Position numbers and translations under genes: made by a program. This document shows positions 42,291 through 52,101 of a DNA stretch of 64,000 nt, piece after piece. The notes under the pieces are model-generated. The model ran no database searches and was not told the DNA's origin. It saw nothing but the letters and a program-made list of their open reading frames with translations. The DNA is taken from assembly GCA_963805495.1 (NCBI GenBank), contig CAWDUQ010000002.1, positions 744,001 to 808,000 on the forward strand, written 5' to 3'. Each line of letters starts with the position of its first letter. Within the stretch, counting starts at the first letter, position 1. The DNA is from DAHUXD01 sp963805495 (GTDB lineage: Bacteria > Acidobacteriota > Thermoanaerobaculia > UBA5066 > Gp7-AA6).

Positions 42291-43232
42291 CTACCGGACC
42301 GCCGCCTCGACCGGCAACGGCGTCAGCCACCCGTACCGATCCGGCGCCTCGCCGCCGATGAGGGCAAAGAATTCCTTCTGGATTCGCTCGGTGACCGGGC
42401 CGCGGCGACCGGTTCCGACCTCGATGCGGTCGACCGACCGGATGGGTGTGATCTCGGCGGCCGTCCCGGTGAAGAAGACCTCCTCGGCGACGTAGAGCAT
42501 CTCGCGGGCGATCTGCTGCTCGACGACCGTGTAGCCGGCGTCCCGGGCGATCGTCATGACCGAGTCGCGGGTGATGCCCGGAAGAATCGTTCCGGCGAGC
42601 GGAGGCGTCAGGATGCGGCCTCCGTACACGACGAAGATGTTCTCGCCGCTGCCCTCCGAGACCCGGCCCGCGTTGTCGAGCGCGATGCCTTCGCTGAAGC
42701 CGTTCGTGACGGCCTCCATCTTGATGAGGGCCGAGTTGAGGTAGTTGCCCGTGGCCTTCGCCATCGCGGGAAACGTGTTGGGCGCCATGCGGTTCCAGGA
42801 CGACACGCAGACGTCCACCCCGCGCTCGAGGGCCTCCTCGCCGAGGTACTTGCCCCAGCGCCAGACCGCGATCATGACGTCGACCGCGCTGCTGAGCGGG
42901 TTGACGCCGAGGGGACCGAGGCCGCGGTAGATGACGGGACGGATGTAGCACTCGTCGTAGGCGTTCGCCCGGATCGTCTCGAAGATCGCCTCCTTCAACT
43001 GCGCCGGGGAGTACGGGACCTCCATCCGGTAGACCTTGCAGGAGTCGAAGAGCCGCTTGATGTGCTCGTCGATGCGGAAAACCGCCGAGCCCTGTTTCGT
43101 CTTGTACAGGCGCGCCCCTTCGAACATGGCCGAGCCGTAGTGAAAGACGTGGGCGAAGGCATGGATCTTCGCTTCGGCGAAATCCACCAGCCGGCCGTTC
43201 ATCCAGACCTTCTTGACGTCGTCGAAAGACAT
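42291..43232 (-). CDS. ilvE: Branched-chain amino-acid aminotransferase
   Basis: 313 residues, fold-type IV PLP enzyme. HVFHYGSAMFEGARLY, YIRPVIYRG, the PLP lysine in PAMAKATGNYLNSALIK (Lys159), DNAGRVSEGSGENIF and FFTGTAAEITPIRSVD are typical. It makes Leu, Ile and Val from their keto acids. GGAGG lies 6 bases before the ATG. It has its own promoter overlapping the end of rsmE. Confidence 0.94.
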   Translation of the reverse strand: MSFDDVKKVWMNGRLVDFAEAKIHAFAHVFHYGSAMFEGARLYKTKQGSAVFRIDEHIKRLFDSCKVYRMEVPYSPAQLKEAIFETIRANAYDECYIRPVIYRGLGPLGVNPLSSAVDVMIAVWRWGKYLGEEALERGVDVCVSSWNRMAPNTFPAMAKATGNYLNSALIKMEAVTNGFSEGIALDNAGRVSEGSGENIFVVYGGRILTPPLAGTILPGITRDSVMTIARDAGYTVVEQQIAREMLYVAEEVFFTGTAAEITPIRSVDRIEVGTGRRGPVTERIQKEFFALIGGEAPDRYGWLTPLPVEAAVR

Positions 43233-43263
43233 TGATGGCCTCCGCTCTGGCGAGATGACCCGG

Positions 43264-43292
43264 AGTATTCCCCGCCCCGCGGAAGGAGTCAA
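43264..43292 (-). promoter_or_regulatory. Promoter of ilvE
   Basis: Minus-strand TTGACT (43287-43292), 17-base spacer, AATACT (43264-43269). The -35 overlaps the rsmE stop codon. Confidence 0.5.
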
Positions 43293-44011
43293 TGCGCGCC
43301 GCGTGCGAGGGCGGCCCGCGCGAGCGCCAGGGCGGCGACGACGGCCGTTTCCGCGCGGAGCTTGCCGGCCGAGAGCGACGCCGTCCTCCAGCCGGCGGCG
43401 ATCGCCGCGCGCTCCTCCTCCTCGCTCCATCCGCCCTCCGGCCCGACGAGCAGCGAGGTCGGTCGCGACGCGAGCTCCGCCGGGAACGGCTCGCCGCGCG
43501 GGTCGAGAAGAAACCGATGTCCCGCCGGAGCCGCGGCGAGAGCGCGCGCGAAGTCGATGGGGCCCTCGACGCGCGGCCAGCGGGCCCGCTCGGACTGCTT
43601 GGCCGCCTCGGCGATCACGCGCGCGAGGCGCGACGCCAGGGATGCGCTCGCGCGCTCGGACTGCGTCCGCTCGCTGACGACGATCGTCAGCGTCGCGGCA
43701 CCGAGCTCGGTCGACTTCTCGGCGATCCAGGAAAGCCGCTCGGGACGCACCGCGGCCGCGAGGATGTGGATCGGCGCAAGCGGGTCCGCCGGCGTCTCCA
43801 CCACGCGCGCGACGAGCACCTCGAGCGCGCCCCGGCCGGCCTCGGCGGCCGTCCCCTCGGCCTCGCGGCCGCTCCCGTCGACGAGGACCACCGGGTCGCC
43901 CGGCGAGAGCCGGCGCGCACGGGCATGCGAAACGTCGGCGCCCTCGAGGCGAAAGGTCTCGCCGGCCGAGGGGAGCCGATCTACGACGAAGCGCGCGCGA
44001 GGCAGAGGCAT
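43289..44011 (-). CDS. rsmE: 16S rRNA (uracil1498-N3)-methyltransferase
   Basis: 240 residues. N-terminal PUA-like part (SHARARRLSPGDPVVLVDGSG), then the SPOUT domain: WIAEKSTELGAATLTIVVSERTQ, VIAEAAKQSERARWPRV, SLLVGPEGGWSEEE and AGKLRAETAVVAALAL. ATG 44011 is chosen over a GTG at 44017 because AAGGAG stands 5 bases before it. The gene overlaps prmA by 31 bases and is the last gene of the heat-shock operon, as in Bacillus subtilis. Confidence 0.93.
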   Translation of the reverse strand: MPLPRARFVVDRLPSAGETFRLEGADVSHARARRLSPGDPVVLVDGSGREAEGTAAEAGRGALEVLVARVVETPADPLAPIHILAAAVRPERLSWIAEKSTELGAATLTIVVSERTQSERASASLASRLARVIAEAAKQSERARWPRVEGPIDFARALAAAPAGHRFLLDPRGEPFPAELASRPTSLLVGPEGGWSEEEERAAIAAGWRTASLSAGKLRAETAVVAALALARAALARGAH

Positions 44012-44814
44012 ACCCACTCCTTTTCCGTCCGCCGCCCGGCGAGCTTCCAGCGGCCGGTCCGCATCCGCGCGAGCACGTCCGGCTCCCGCTCCCGGGTGAC
44101 GCCGGACAGAAGGACGCGCCCGTTCCGGCCCGCGCGCGCCAGGATCCGGCTGGCTTCCGGCAGGATCTCCTCGGCCAGCATGTTGGCGAGCACGAGGTCG
44201 AACGCCCCCGTCGCCGCGGACAGGGGCCCGGCGTACAGGTGCACGCGGCCGCCGAAGGGATGGCGGCGGAGGTTCTCCCGCGCGACGAAGACCGCGTCGA
44301 CGTCGGTGTCGAGGCCGATCGCGGTGCGCGCGCCGAAGGCCGCCGCCGCGAGCGCGAGCACGCCCGAACCCGTGCCCACGTCGAGGACCGAGCGTCCGGC
44401 GAGCTCCTCCTCCTCGAGCGCCAGCAGGGCGAGCCGCGTCGATTCGTGCGCGCCGGTGCCGAAGGCGCGGGACGCCGGCAGGCGAAGGGCGATCCGCCCG
44501 CCCGGCGGCTCGCCGTCGCCCGGGTCGCCGGGATCGACCCAGAGGCGCCGCCCGACCGTGAACGCGCGGGACGCGGCCCGGAACGCCTCCAGCGGATCAC
44601 CCTCCGGAATGTCGGTCGTCAGCGAATGCGGGATGTCCCGGGCGCGCAGGCGACCCGAGGCGCCGCGGGCGGTCTCCGCCTCGCGGAAGAACGCGACGAG
44701 GTCGCGGCCGTCCTGCTCGAAGCCGAGAGGATCGTGGATAGCGAGGAGGCCGAGCACGGCGTCGTCGCCGGCCTTGCGGGGGACGAGGAGGCGGCTGAAG
44801 CGGGAGCGGTGCAA
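43981..44814 (-). CDS. prmA: Ribosomal protein L11 methyltransferase
   Basis: About 277 residues. ASRAFGTGAHESTRLALLAL, VLDVGTGSGVLALAAAAFGA, GLDTDVDAVFVARENLRRH and LVLANMLAEEIL are the PrmA landmarks. The start is uncertain: a TTG (44812-44814) places the first residues where the family begins (RFSRLLVPRKAGDDAVLGLL); an ATG at 44862 would overlap dnaJ by 44 bases. It trimethylates L11. Located between dnaJ and rsmE. Confidence 0.88.
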   Translation of the reverse strand: MHRSRFSRLLVPRKAGDDAVLGLLAIHDPLGFEQDGRDLVAFFREAETARGASGRLRARDIPHSLTTDIPEGDPLEAFRAASRAFTVGRRLWVDPGDPGDGEPPGGRIALRLPASRAFGTGAHESTRLALLALEEEELAGRSVLDVGTGSGVLALAAAAFGARTAIGLDTDVDAVFVARENLRRHPFGGRVHLYAGPLSAATGAFDLVLANMLAEEILPEASRILARAGRNGRVLLSGVTREREPDVLARMRTGRWKLAGRRTEKEWVCLCLARASS

Positions 44815-44818
44815 CTCC

Positions 44819-45925
44819 CTACGAGAATATCTTCTTCGCCTTGCCGAGGACGCCCCTGTCATCGACCGGTGCGCCCGTCAGCTCGGCGTACTTTCGCAGG
44901 AGATCCTTCTCCGCCCTGGACGGCTTCTCCGGGACGCGCACGCCGACGCGGACGATGAGGTCCCCGCGGCCCGAGCGGCCGAGTCGGCGGGCACCCTTGG
45001 CGCGCAGCCGGACCTCGGCGCCGACCGCCGTTCCGGCATCGATCGAGACCTTCTCCTCGCCCTCGAGGGTCGGCACGGTGACCTCGCCCCCGAGGACGAG
45101 GGTCGGGAACAGAAGGTCGAGGCGAACGATCACATCGTCGCCCTCGCGCTCGAAGACCTTGTCGTCGGCGACCGTCAGCACGACGTAGAGGTCCCCGGCG
45201 GGGCCGCCGTTGGGGCCGGCGTCGCCCTCGCCCGTCAAACGGAGGCGGGAGCCCGACTCGACCCCTCCCGGGATCCGGATCGACAGGTCCTTCTTGGCGC
45301 GACGGCGTCCCTCGCCCGCGCAGGTCCGGCAGGGATGATCGATGAGCCGTCCCTCGCCGCGGCAGGCGGTGCACGGTCGGGTCATCGTCAGGAAGCCCTG
45401 CGAAACGCGCTGGCGCCCCGCGCCGCGGCAGGTCGGACAGGTCCGCGGCGTCGTGCCTTCGGCCGCCCCGGATCCCTCGCAGACGTCGCAGGCCTCGAGT
45501 CGTGCGATCGCGATGGGCGCCTCGACGCCGTGCGCGGCATCGCGGAAGGAGATCTCCATCCGGTAAACGAGGTCGCTGCCCGCGGTGGGGCCCGACGCTC
45601 CTCCTCCGCCGAAACCGAAGATGCCGCTGAAGAGATCCGAAAGGTCGCCGAATCCGGACGGGTCGAAGCCCGGAAAGCCTCCGAATCCCGCTCCCGCCGC
45701 GGAGGCCGCGTGGCCAAACTGGTCGTAGCGGGCCCGCTTCTCGGGGTCCGAGAGCACGGCGTAGGCCTCGGAGGCCTCCTTGAACTTCTCGGCGGCGTCC
45801 GGATTGTTGGGGTTCCGGTCGGGATGGTAGGTCAGTGCGAGCTTGCGGTAGGCGGACTTCAGCCCGGCCGCATCGACGTCGCGGGAAACGGCGAGGATTT
45901 CGTAATAGTCGCGCTTGGACTTCAT
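44819..45925 (-). CDS. dnaJ: Chaperone protein DnaJ
   Basis: 368 residues, full DnaJ architecture. J domain with HPD (34-36), a short Gly/Phe region (FGGFPGFDPSGFGDLSDLFSG), four CxxCxGxG zinc repeats (CDVCEGSG, CPTCRGAG, CTACRGEG, CRTCAGEG) and the C-terminal substrate-binding region. It stimulates DnaK ATP hydrolysis and delivers clients. It follows dnaK by 52 bases. Confidence 0.96.
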   Translation of the reverse strand: MKSKRDYYEILAVSRDVDAAGLKSAYRKLALTYHPDRNPNNPDAAEKFKEASEAYAVLSDPEKRARYDQFGHAASAAGAGFGGFPGFDPSGFGDLSDLFSGIFGFGGGGASGPTAGSDLVYRMEISFRDAAHGVEAPIAIARLEACDVCEGSGAAEGTTPRTCPTCRGAGRQRVSQGFLTMTRPCTACRGEGRLIDHPCRTCAGEGRRRAKKDLSIRIPGGVESGSRLRLTGEGDAGPNGGPAGDLYVVLTVADDKVFEREGDDVIVRLDLLFPTLVLGGEVTVPTLEGEEKVSIDAGTAVGAEVRLRAKGARRLGRSGRGDLIVRVGVRVPEKPSRAEKDLLRKYAELTGAPVDDRGVLGKAKKIFS

Positions 45926-45977
45926 GGATGCTCGTTGAGCGTTCGGTTTCGTGCGAACCCGCCGCGCCCGGTAACGG

Positions 45978-47810
<1,833 letters not shown>

Positions 47811-47826
47811 GATGCCTCCTGCCTTC

Positions 47827-48438
47827 CTACTTCTTCCCGGACGGCGAATCGCCCGCGTCACCGCCGTTGTCGGGGACCGCCACTTTCACGAACGACGGCC
47901 GGACGAGGCGGTCGTTCAGGAAGTAGCCCTTCTGCAGCTCCTCGACGACGGTGTTGGCGGGAACGGAATCGGTCTTTTCGGTGGCGACCGCCTCGTGGAG
48001 GTTCGGATCGAACGTCCCGCTCGAGTCGATCGGGATCAGCCCGTAGCGCTTCCAAAGCTCTCCGAGCTGCTTGCGGATGATGACGATCCCCTGGCCGAAA
48101 TCGCTTTCGAGGTCTTCGGGCCGCGCGTGCGCCAGGGCGCGCTCGAAGTTGTCCAGGATCGGAAGGAAGTCGTGCGCGAATCCCGCGAGCGCGATCTTGA
48201 AGTACTCCTGGCGCTCGCGCTCGCTGCGCTTCTTGTGGTTCTCGAACTCGGCGAGCTTGCGCAGGTGCCGGTCCTTGAGTTCCTGGATCTCCGTCTGGAT
48301 CCCGCGGAGCTTGTCTTCCGCGGCGGCGAGCGCCGTCACTTCCTCCTCGCCGAGGGCGGCCTCGAGCGAATCGCCGGAGTCGCGGACCTCGAGGGTGTCC
48401 TCGTCGATCGGCAGCCCGTCGCGGTCGCGGTCGCTCAT
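47827..48438 (-). CDS. grpE: Nucleotide exchange factor GrpE
   Basis: 203 residues. An acidic N-terminus, a long coiled coil (about 35-95: EDKLRGIQTEIQELKDRHLRKLAEFENHKKR in part), FLPILDNFERAL, IIRKQLGELWKRYGL, and the beta domain FDPNLHEAVAT and GYFLNDRLVRPSFVKVA. It releases ADP from DnaK. Its ATG overlaps the hrcA TGA (ATGA). Confidence 0.95.
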   Translation of the reverse strand: MSDRDRDGLPIDEDTLEVRDSGDSLEAALGEEEVTALAAAEDKLRGIQTEIQELKDRHLRKLAEFENHKKRSERERQEYFKIALAGFAHDFLPILDNFERALAHARPEDLESDFGQGIVIIRKQLGELWKRYGLIPIDSSGTFDPNLHEAVATEKTDSVPANTVVEELQKGYFLNDRLVRPSFVKVAVPDNGGDAGDSPSGKK

Positions 48439-49499
48439 TCCGGAAGGCCCTCTCTCAGGCGCTCCTCGCGCCGGTCGAGCCGGTCGGACACGGCCCGCCC
48501 CAGCAGCTCCACCACGGGAATCACGCGCGTGTACTCCCGCCGGGCCGGACCGATGACTCCCAGCATGCCCGTCAGTGTCTCTCCCGTTCCGTAGGAGGTC
48601 AAGACGGCCGAGAGGCGAGGGTCGACCGCGTGGTCGTCTTCGGACCCCAAAACGACGCTCGTTCCGGGCGAATCGAGGTATCGGGACACGAGGTCGAGCA
48701 CCCGGGCTTTTTCGTCGAAAGCCTGGAAGATGCGCCTCATCGAGAAGACGTCGGCGAACTCGGGCTTCTCGAGGAGCCTCGCCGTTCCGTCGTAGAACAG
48801 CTGGTCTTCTCCGTCCTTGCGCTCGAGGGCCCGCCGGGCGAGGACCGAGGCGCGGCTCAGGATCCGGTCGGCCTCGGCGCGCTCGCGGGCGAGGGCCGCG
48901 TGGAGCCGCCGGCGGACCTCGTGGAGCGTCAGGCCGCCGTACTCCCGGGTCAGCCGCTCCGAGAGGGCGTCGAGCTCCGCGTGCGAATAGGGCACTTCGG
49001 TCTCGAGGACGCGCGAGATCACCACGTCGGGATCGTTGACCTGCACGCAGAGGATCTTTCCGGGAGCGACCGCGAGGAACCGCAGGCTCTTGACGACGGT
49101 ATGGAGAGCGTCCGGGGCGACGACGAAGCCGACCTCGCCCGAGAGCTGCGACAGCAGGCGCGAGGCCGCCGTGAAGAGCCGGCTGACGTCCGCCCCGGCG
49201 GAGTCGAGGTCCGAGTCGACCTGCTCGCGGACCTCCTCCCCGACCTTTCGCTGACGCATGAGCTCGTCGATGTAGACCCGGTATGCCCGGTCGGTCGGGA
49301 CCCGACCCGCGGAGGTGTGCGGCTGCGCGAGGTACCCCCCGTCGGTCAGGTCGGCCATGATGTTGCGGATCGAGGCCGGCGAGAGGCCGAAGCGGTTGGA
49401 CTTGAAAAGCGTCCGCGAGGAGACCGGGCGCCCGGTGTCGACGTGGACGCGGATGATCTCCCGGAGGATCGCGCGGCTTCGGCTGTCCAGGGAAGCCAT
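48435..49499 (-). CDS. hrcA: Heat-inducible transcription repressor HrcA
   Basis: 354 residues from the ATG at 49497-49499. N-terminal winged helix (SRAILREIIRVHVDTGRPVS, FGLSPASIRNIMADLTDGGYL, PHTSAGRVPTDRAYRVYID), then the HrcA regulatory domain ending GVIGPARREYTRVIPVVELL. It represses the operon by binding CIRCE and is folded by GroE. A GTG at 49508 would add three residues but lies within CIRCE. Confidence 0.95.
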   Translation of the reverse strand: MASLDSRSRAILREIIRVHVDTGRPVSSRTLFKSNRFGLSPASIRNIMADLTDGGYLAQPHTSAGRVPTDRAYRVYIDELMRQRKVGEEVREQVDSDLDSAGADVSRLFTAASRLLSQLSGEVGFVVAPDALHTVVKSLRFLAVAPGKILCVQVNDPDVVISRVLETEVPYSHAELDALSERLTREYGGLTLHEVRRRLHAALARERAEADRILSRASVLARRALERKDGEDQLFYDGTARLLEKPEFADVFSMRRIFQAFDEKARVLDLVSRYLDSPGTSVVLGSEDDHAVDPRLSAVLTSYGTGETLTGMLGVIGPARREYTRVIPVVELLGRAVSDRLDRREERLREGLPE

Positions 49500-49501
49500 G
49501 T

Positions 49502-49528
49502 CTAGCACTCTTCCATCGAGAGTGCTAA
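49502..49528. promoter_or_regulatory. CIRCE operator
   Basis: CTAGCACTC-N9-GAGTGCTAA, differing from the consensus TTAGCACTC-N9-GAGTGCTAA by one base. It ends 2 bases before the hrcA ATG and overlaps the predicted transcription start. A TATCAT (minus strand, 49528-49533) is the likely -10. HrcA bound here would block the whole hrcA-grpE-dnaK-dnaJ-prmA-rsmE transcript. Confidence 0.92.
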
Positions 49529-49555
49529 TGATACCAGACCGCGAACGACACGGCT

Positions 49556-49561
49556 TAGACT
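49556..49561 (+). promoter_or_regulatory. TAGACT -10-like element, leaderless-type
   Basis: TAGACT ends 6 bases before the GTG at 49568; no Shine-Dalgarno is present. Confidence 0.4.
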
Positions 49562-49567
49562 CGGCGG

Positions 49568-50428
49568 GTGCCGGCCGACGTCCTCGCTCAATCGCTCGTC
49601 CTCGCCGGAGCGGGCCGCGCGGGTACGGCGTTCGCGCGATCCTGGAGGGCCGCCGGCGGCTCGGTCGCCCGGCTCATCAGCCGTGACGCGGCCAAGCCCC
49701 TTCCCCCGGGGCTCGAGGGAACACCGCGGGCATCGGCCGATTCGCCGGGATCAGCCTGCGACGTGCTCGTGCTCGCCGTGCCGGACGACGCGATTGCGCG
49801 CGTCGCCGCGGAGCTCGCGCCCCGGCTCTCCTGCGACTGCGCGATCCACCTCTCCGGCGCACTCTCGAGCGACGTCCTCAAGCCGTTCGCCGACCGTGGC
49901 GCCGGCGTCGCGTCGGTCCATCCCGTCCGGCCGTTCACCGGGGCTCCCGGGGAGGACTGGCGGGGCGCTTTCGTCGCGGTCGAGGGAGATCCGGCGGGCG
50001 CCGCCCTGGGGAACCGGATCGCCGAGGCCGTCGGGGCCAGGCCGCACTCCATCGCTCCCGGCGCCAAGCCCCTCTACCACGCGTCGGCGTCGCTCGCGGC
50101 CGGCGGGGCGGCCGCGGTCGTGGCGGTCGCCGTCCGGGGGTGGGTGGACGCGGGCATCCCCGAGGACGTCGCGCGCGAGGCGCTCTCGAGCCTCGCCGTC
50201 CGCGCCGTGGATGCCGTCGGGCGCCGGGCGTTCGCGGACGCATTCACCGGCGCCGTGGCGCGTCGCGATGTCGGGACCGTCCGAGCGCACGTCGAGGCTC
50301 TTGCCGGCCGCCCCGACGACTTCGTGCTGTACCGCACCCTGGCGAGCGAGATTCTCGACCGAACGCCCGGACGCGGGAGGGAATCGGAGATCCGGCGGAT
50401 CCTCGCGGACCCCGTCGTGAAGCGCTAG
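49568..50428 (+). CDS. Rossmann-fold DUF2520 protein
   Basis: 286 residues. LVLAGAGRAGTAFARSW is an NADP-binding Rossmann start; CDVLVLAVPDDAIARVA and CAIHLSGALSSDVLKPFAD followed by SVHPVRPF mark the DUF2520 family, related to ketopantoate and pyrroline-carboxylate reductases. The substrate is unknown. GTG start; TAGACT 6 bases upstream. It diverges from hrcA. Confidence 0.85.
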   Translation: MPADVLAQSLVLAGAGRAGTAFARSWRAAGGSVARLISRDAAKPLPPGLEGTPRASADSPGSACDVLVLAVPDDAIARVAAELAPRLSCDCAIHLSGALSSDVLKPFADRGAGVASVHPVRPFTGAPGEDWRGAFVAVEGDPAGAALGNRIAEAVGARPHSIAPGAKPLYHASASLAAGGAAAVVAVAVRGWVDAGIPEDVAREALSSLAVRAVDAVGRRAFADAFTGAVARRDVGTVRAHVEALAGRPDDFVLYRTLASEILDRTPGRGRESEIRRILADPVVKR

Positions 50429-50465
50429 CCGTGCGAGCGGGGTGCCCGTAACCCTCTCAGGGTGT

Positions 50466-50471
50466 TACAAT
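50466..50471 (+). promoter_or_regulatory. TACAAT -10 candidate of the MglA-like gene
   Basis: TACAAT, 58 bases before the ATG; the -35 region (TGCCCG) is poor. Confidence 0.3.
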
Positions 50472-50529
50472 TTCTCGTAGTCCGCAGCCCTCGAGCCGCC
50501 GGTGGCGCCGTGCGCTCGGACCCAAAGCC

Positions 50530-51915
50530 ATGGTGTTCTTCAACTATGCCACGATGCAGATGGCGGCCAAGGTCGTCTACTACGGCCCGGGTCTGTGCGG
50601 GAAGACCACCAACCTCCACCACATCTACGGCCGCACGGCGCCGGGCTCCCGGGGCGAGATGGTGTCGCTCGAGACGGAGACCGACCGCACGCTTTTCTTC
50701 GACCTCCTGCCGCTCGACGTCGGCGTCATCGGGGGCTTCAAGACGCGGGTCCAGCTCTATACGGTCCCGGGCCAGGTTTTCTACAACACCACCCGCAAGC
50801 TCGTCCTGAAAGGCGTCGACGGGATCGTCTTCGTGGCCGACTCGCAGCGCGCGATGAAGGAGGCCAACGTCGAGTCGCTCGCGAACCTGAAGACGAACCT
50901 CGCCGAGATCGGCGTCAAGCTCGACGAGATCCCGCTCGTTTTGCAGTACAACAAGCGCGACCTCGCCAACATCCTTTCGCTCGAAGAACTCGAAGCAAGC
51001 CTGAACCCGGAGAAGTTTTTCGAGAGCTACGAGGCCTGCGCGGTCCTCGGCCAGGGGGTCTTCGAGACCCTCAAAGCGGTCTCGCGGCTGACGCTGCGAT
51101 CTCTCAAGAAGAGGATGCTCGGCGAGGAAAAGGCTCCCGCCCCGAAGCCGGCCGCTCCCGCGGCGAAGCCCCCGGCGACCGTGGCCGCGGCGGCGGAGCC
51201 GCCTCCCACGCCTCGGCCCGCTCCGGCTCCGACGCCGCCGCCGTCCCCACCGGCCGAAGACCTGCAGGAGGCGCTCGACGTCGACCCCGGCACTTTTTCC
51301 GAGAGCCCGCCGGTGGTCGCGAAAGCATACGAGCTCAATCAGCCCCCGGGAGCCTTCGACGCCACCGACGTCGAGACGGTCCAGGAATTCGAGCAGGCCC
51401 TCGACTCCCTCGACGCCCCCCTGCCCGAGACATCGGCGGAGGTCGCCCCCCCTCGGGATTCGGCGGCTGCCCCACCGGACGCCGAGATCGCGGAAGTGAC
51501 CTTCGCCGAGGCATCCCAGCCCGAGCCGGAAAAGGCGATCGTCGAAGAGGTGCGCCACGTGAAAGTGCGCTCCAACATCGACATCCTCGCGGAGCTCGAG
51601 CGACTCCGGAAGACGTCGACGTCGGACGCGGCCGAGAACGAGAAAGGAAAGCCGAGAAGGCCCGCGACGGGAATCTCGGTCGACGACCTGCTCGCCTCGA
51701 GCCTGAACCACCGCAAGGAGGTCAGCAAGGTGTTCGAGGTCCAGGTTCCCCGCCGCCAGCTTTCCCAGGGACACCAGGTCACCGTCGGGCTGCGATTCGA
51801 GGACAAGCAGGGTAAGGAGCTCGGCAGCGCGCAGTCATTCTCGATCGAGCTCCAGTCGCGCAGTGACATCGAGCGGCTCCTCTTGTCACTGAAATTCCAC
51901 ATCCTCGGAAAGTGA
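50530..51915 (+). CDS. MglA-family Ras-like GTPase with long C-terminal extension
   Basis: 461 residues. About 1-195 is MglA: P-loop GPGLCGKTT (19-27), TDRTLFFDLLPLDVG, YTVPGQVFYNTTRKLVLKG, GIVFVADSQ, NKRDL. MglA sets cell polarity and drives motility machines in Myxococcus and polarises pili in Thermus. Unlike ordinary MglA (about 195 residues) this one continues with a Pro/Ala linker (200-250), an acidic region, and a conserved-looking end domain (about 385-461: VFEVQVPRRQLSQGHQVTV, GLRFEDKQGKELGSAQSFSI). No MglB/roadblock gene is adjacent. Confidence 0.85.
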   Translation: MVFFNYATMQMAAKVVYYGPGLCGKTTNLHHIYGRTAPGSRGEMVSLETETDRTLFFDLLPLDVGVIGGFKTRVQLYTVPGQVFYNTTRKLVLKGVDGIVFVADSQRAMKEANVESLANLKTNLAEIGVKLDEIPLVLQYNKRDLANILSLEELEASLNPEKFFESYEACAVLGQGVFETLKAVSRLTLRSLKKRMLGEEKAPAPKPAAPAAKPPATVAAAAEPPPTPRPAPAPTPPPSPPAEDLQEALDVDPGTFSESPPVVAKAYELNQPPGAFDATDVETVQEFEQALDSLDAPLPETSAEVAPPRDSAAAPPDAEIAEVTFAEASQPEPEKAIVEEVRHVKVRSNIDILAELERLRKTSTSDAAENEKGKPRRPATGISVDDLLASSLNHRKEVSKVFEVQVPRRQLSQGHQVTVGLRFEDKQGKELGSAQSFSIELQSRSDIERLLLSLKFHILGK

Positions 51916-52065
51916 GCTCGCGCGCGTCGGCGCCTGCGAAGTCATCCCGGGAGCCGAAGGGGCCGCGGGATCCCGGACTCACTTGCAAAGTGGTCCTCGC
52001 GTCCGAGAAATCTCGCGATATCTGCGCCCACTGTCCTCCCGGCGAGACACTGTACGGAAAAGACT

Positions 52066-52095
52066 TTGCATTCACTCGAGGCTGAGGTTTAACCT
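52066..52095 (+). promoter_or_regulatory. Promoter candidate of the MltD-like gene, leaderless-type
   Basis: TTGCAT (52066-52071), 18-base spacer, TAACCT (52090-52095), ending 6 bases before the ATG at 52102. No Shine-Dalgarno. The rest of the 186-base gap from 51916 shows only short palindromes such as CGGGATCCCG. Confidence 0.4.
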
Positions 52096-52101
52096 TTTTC
52101 G

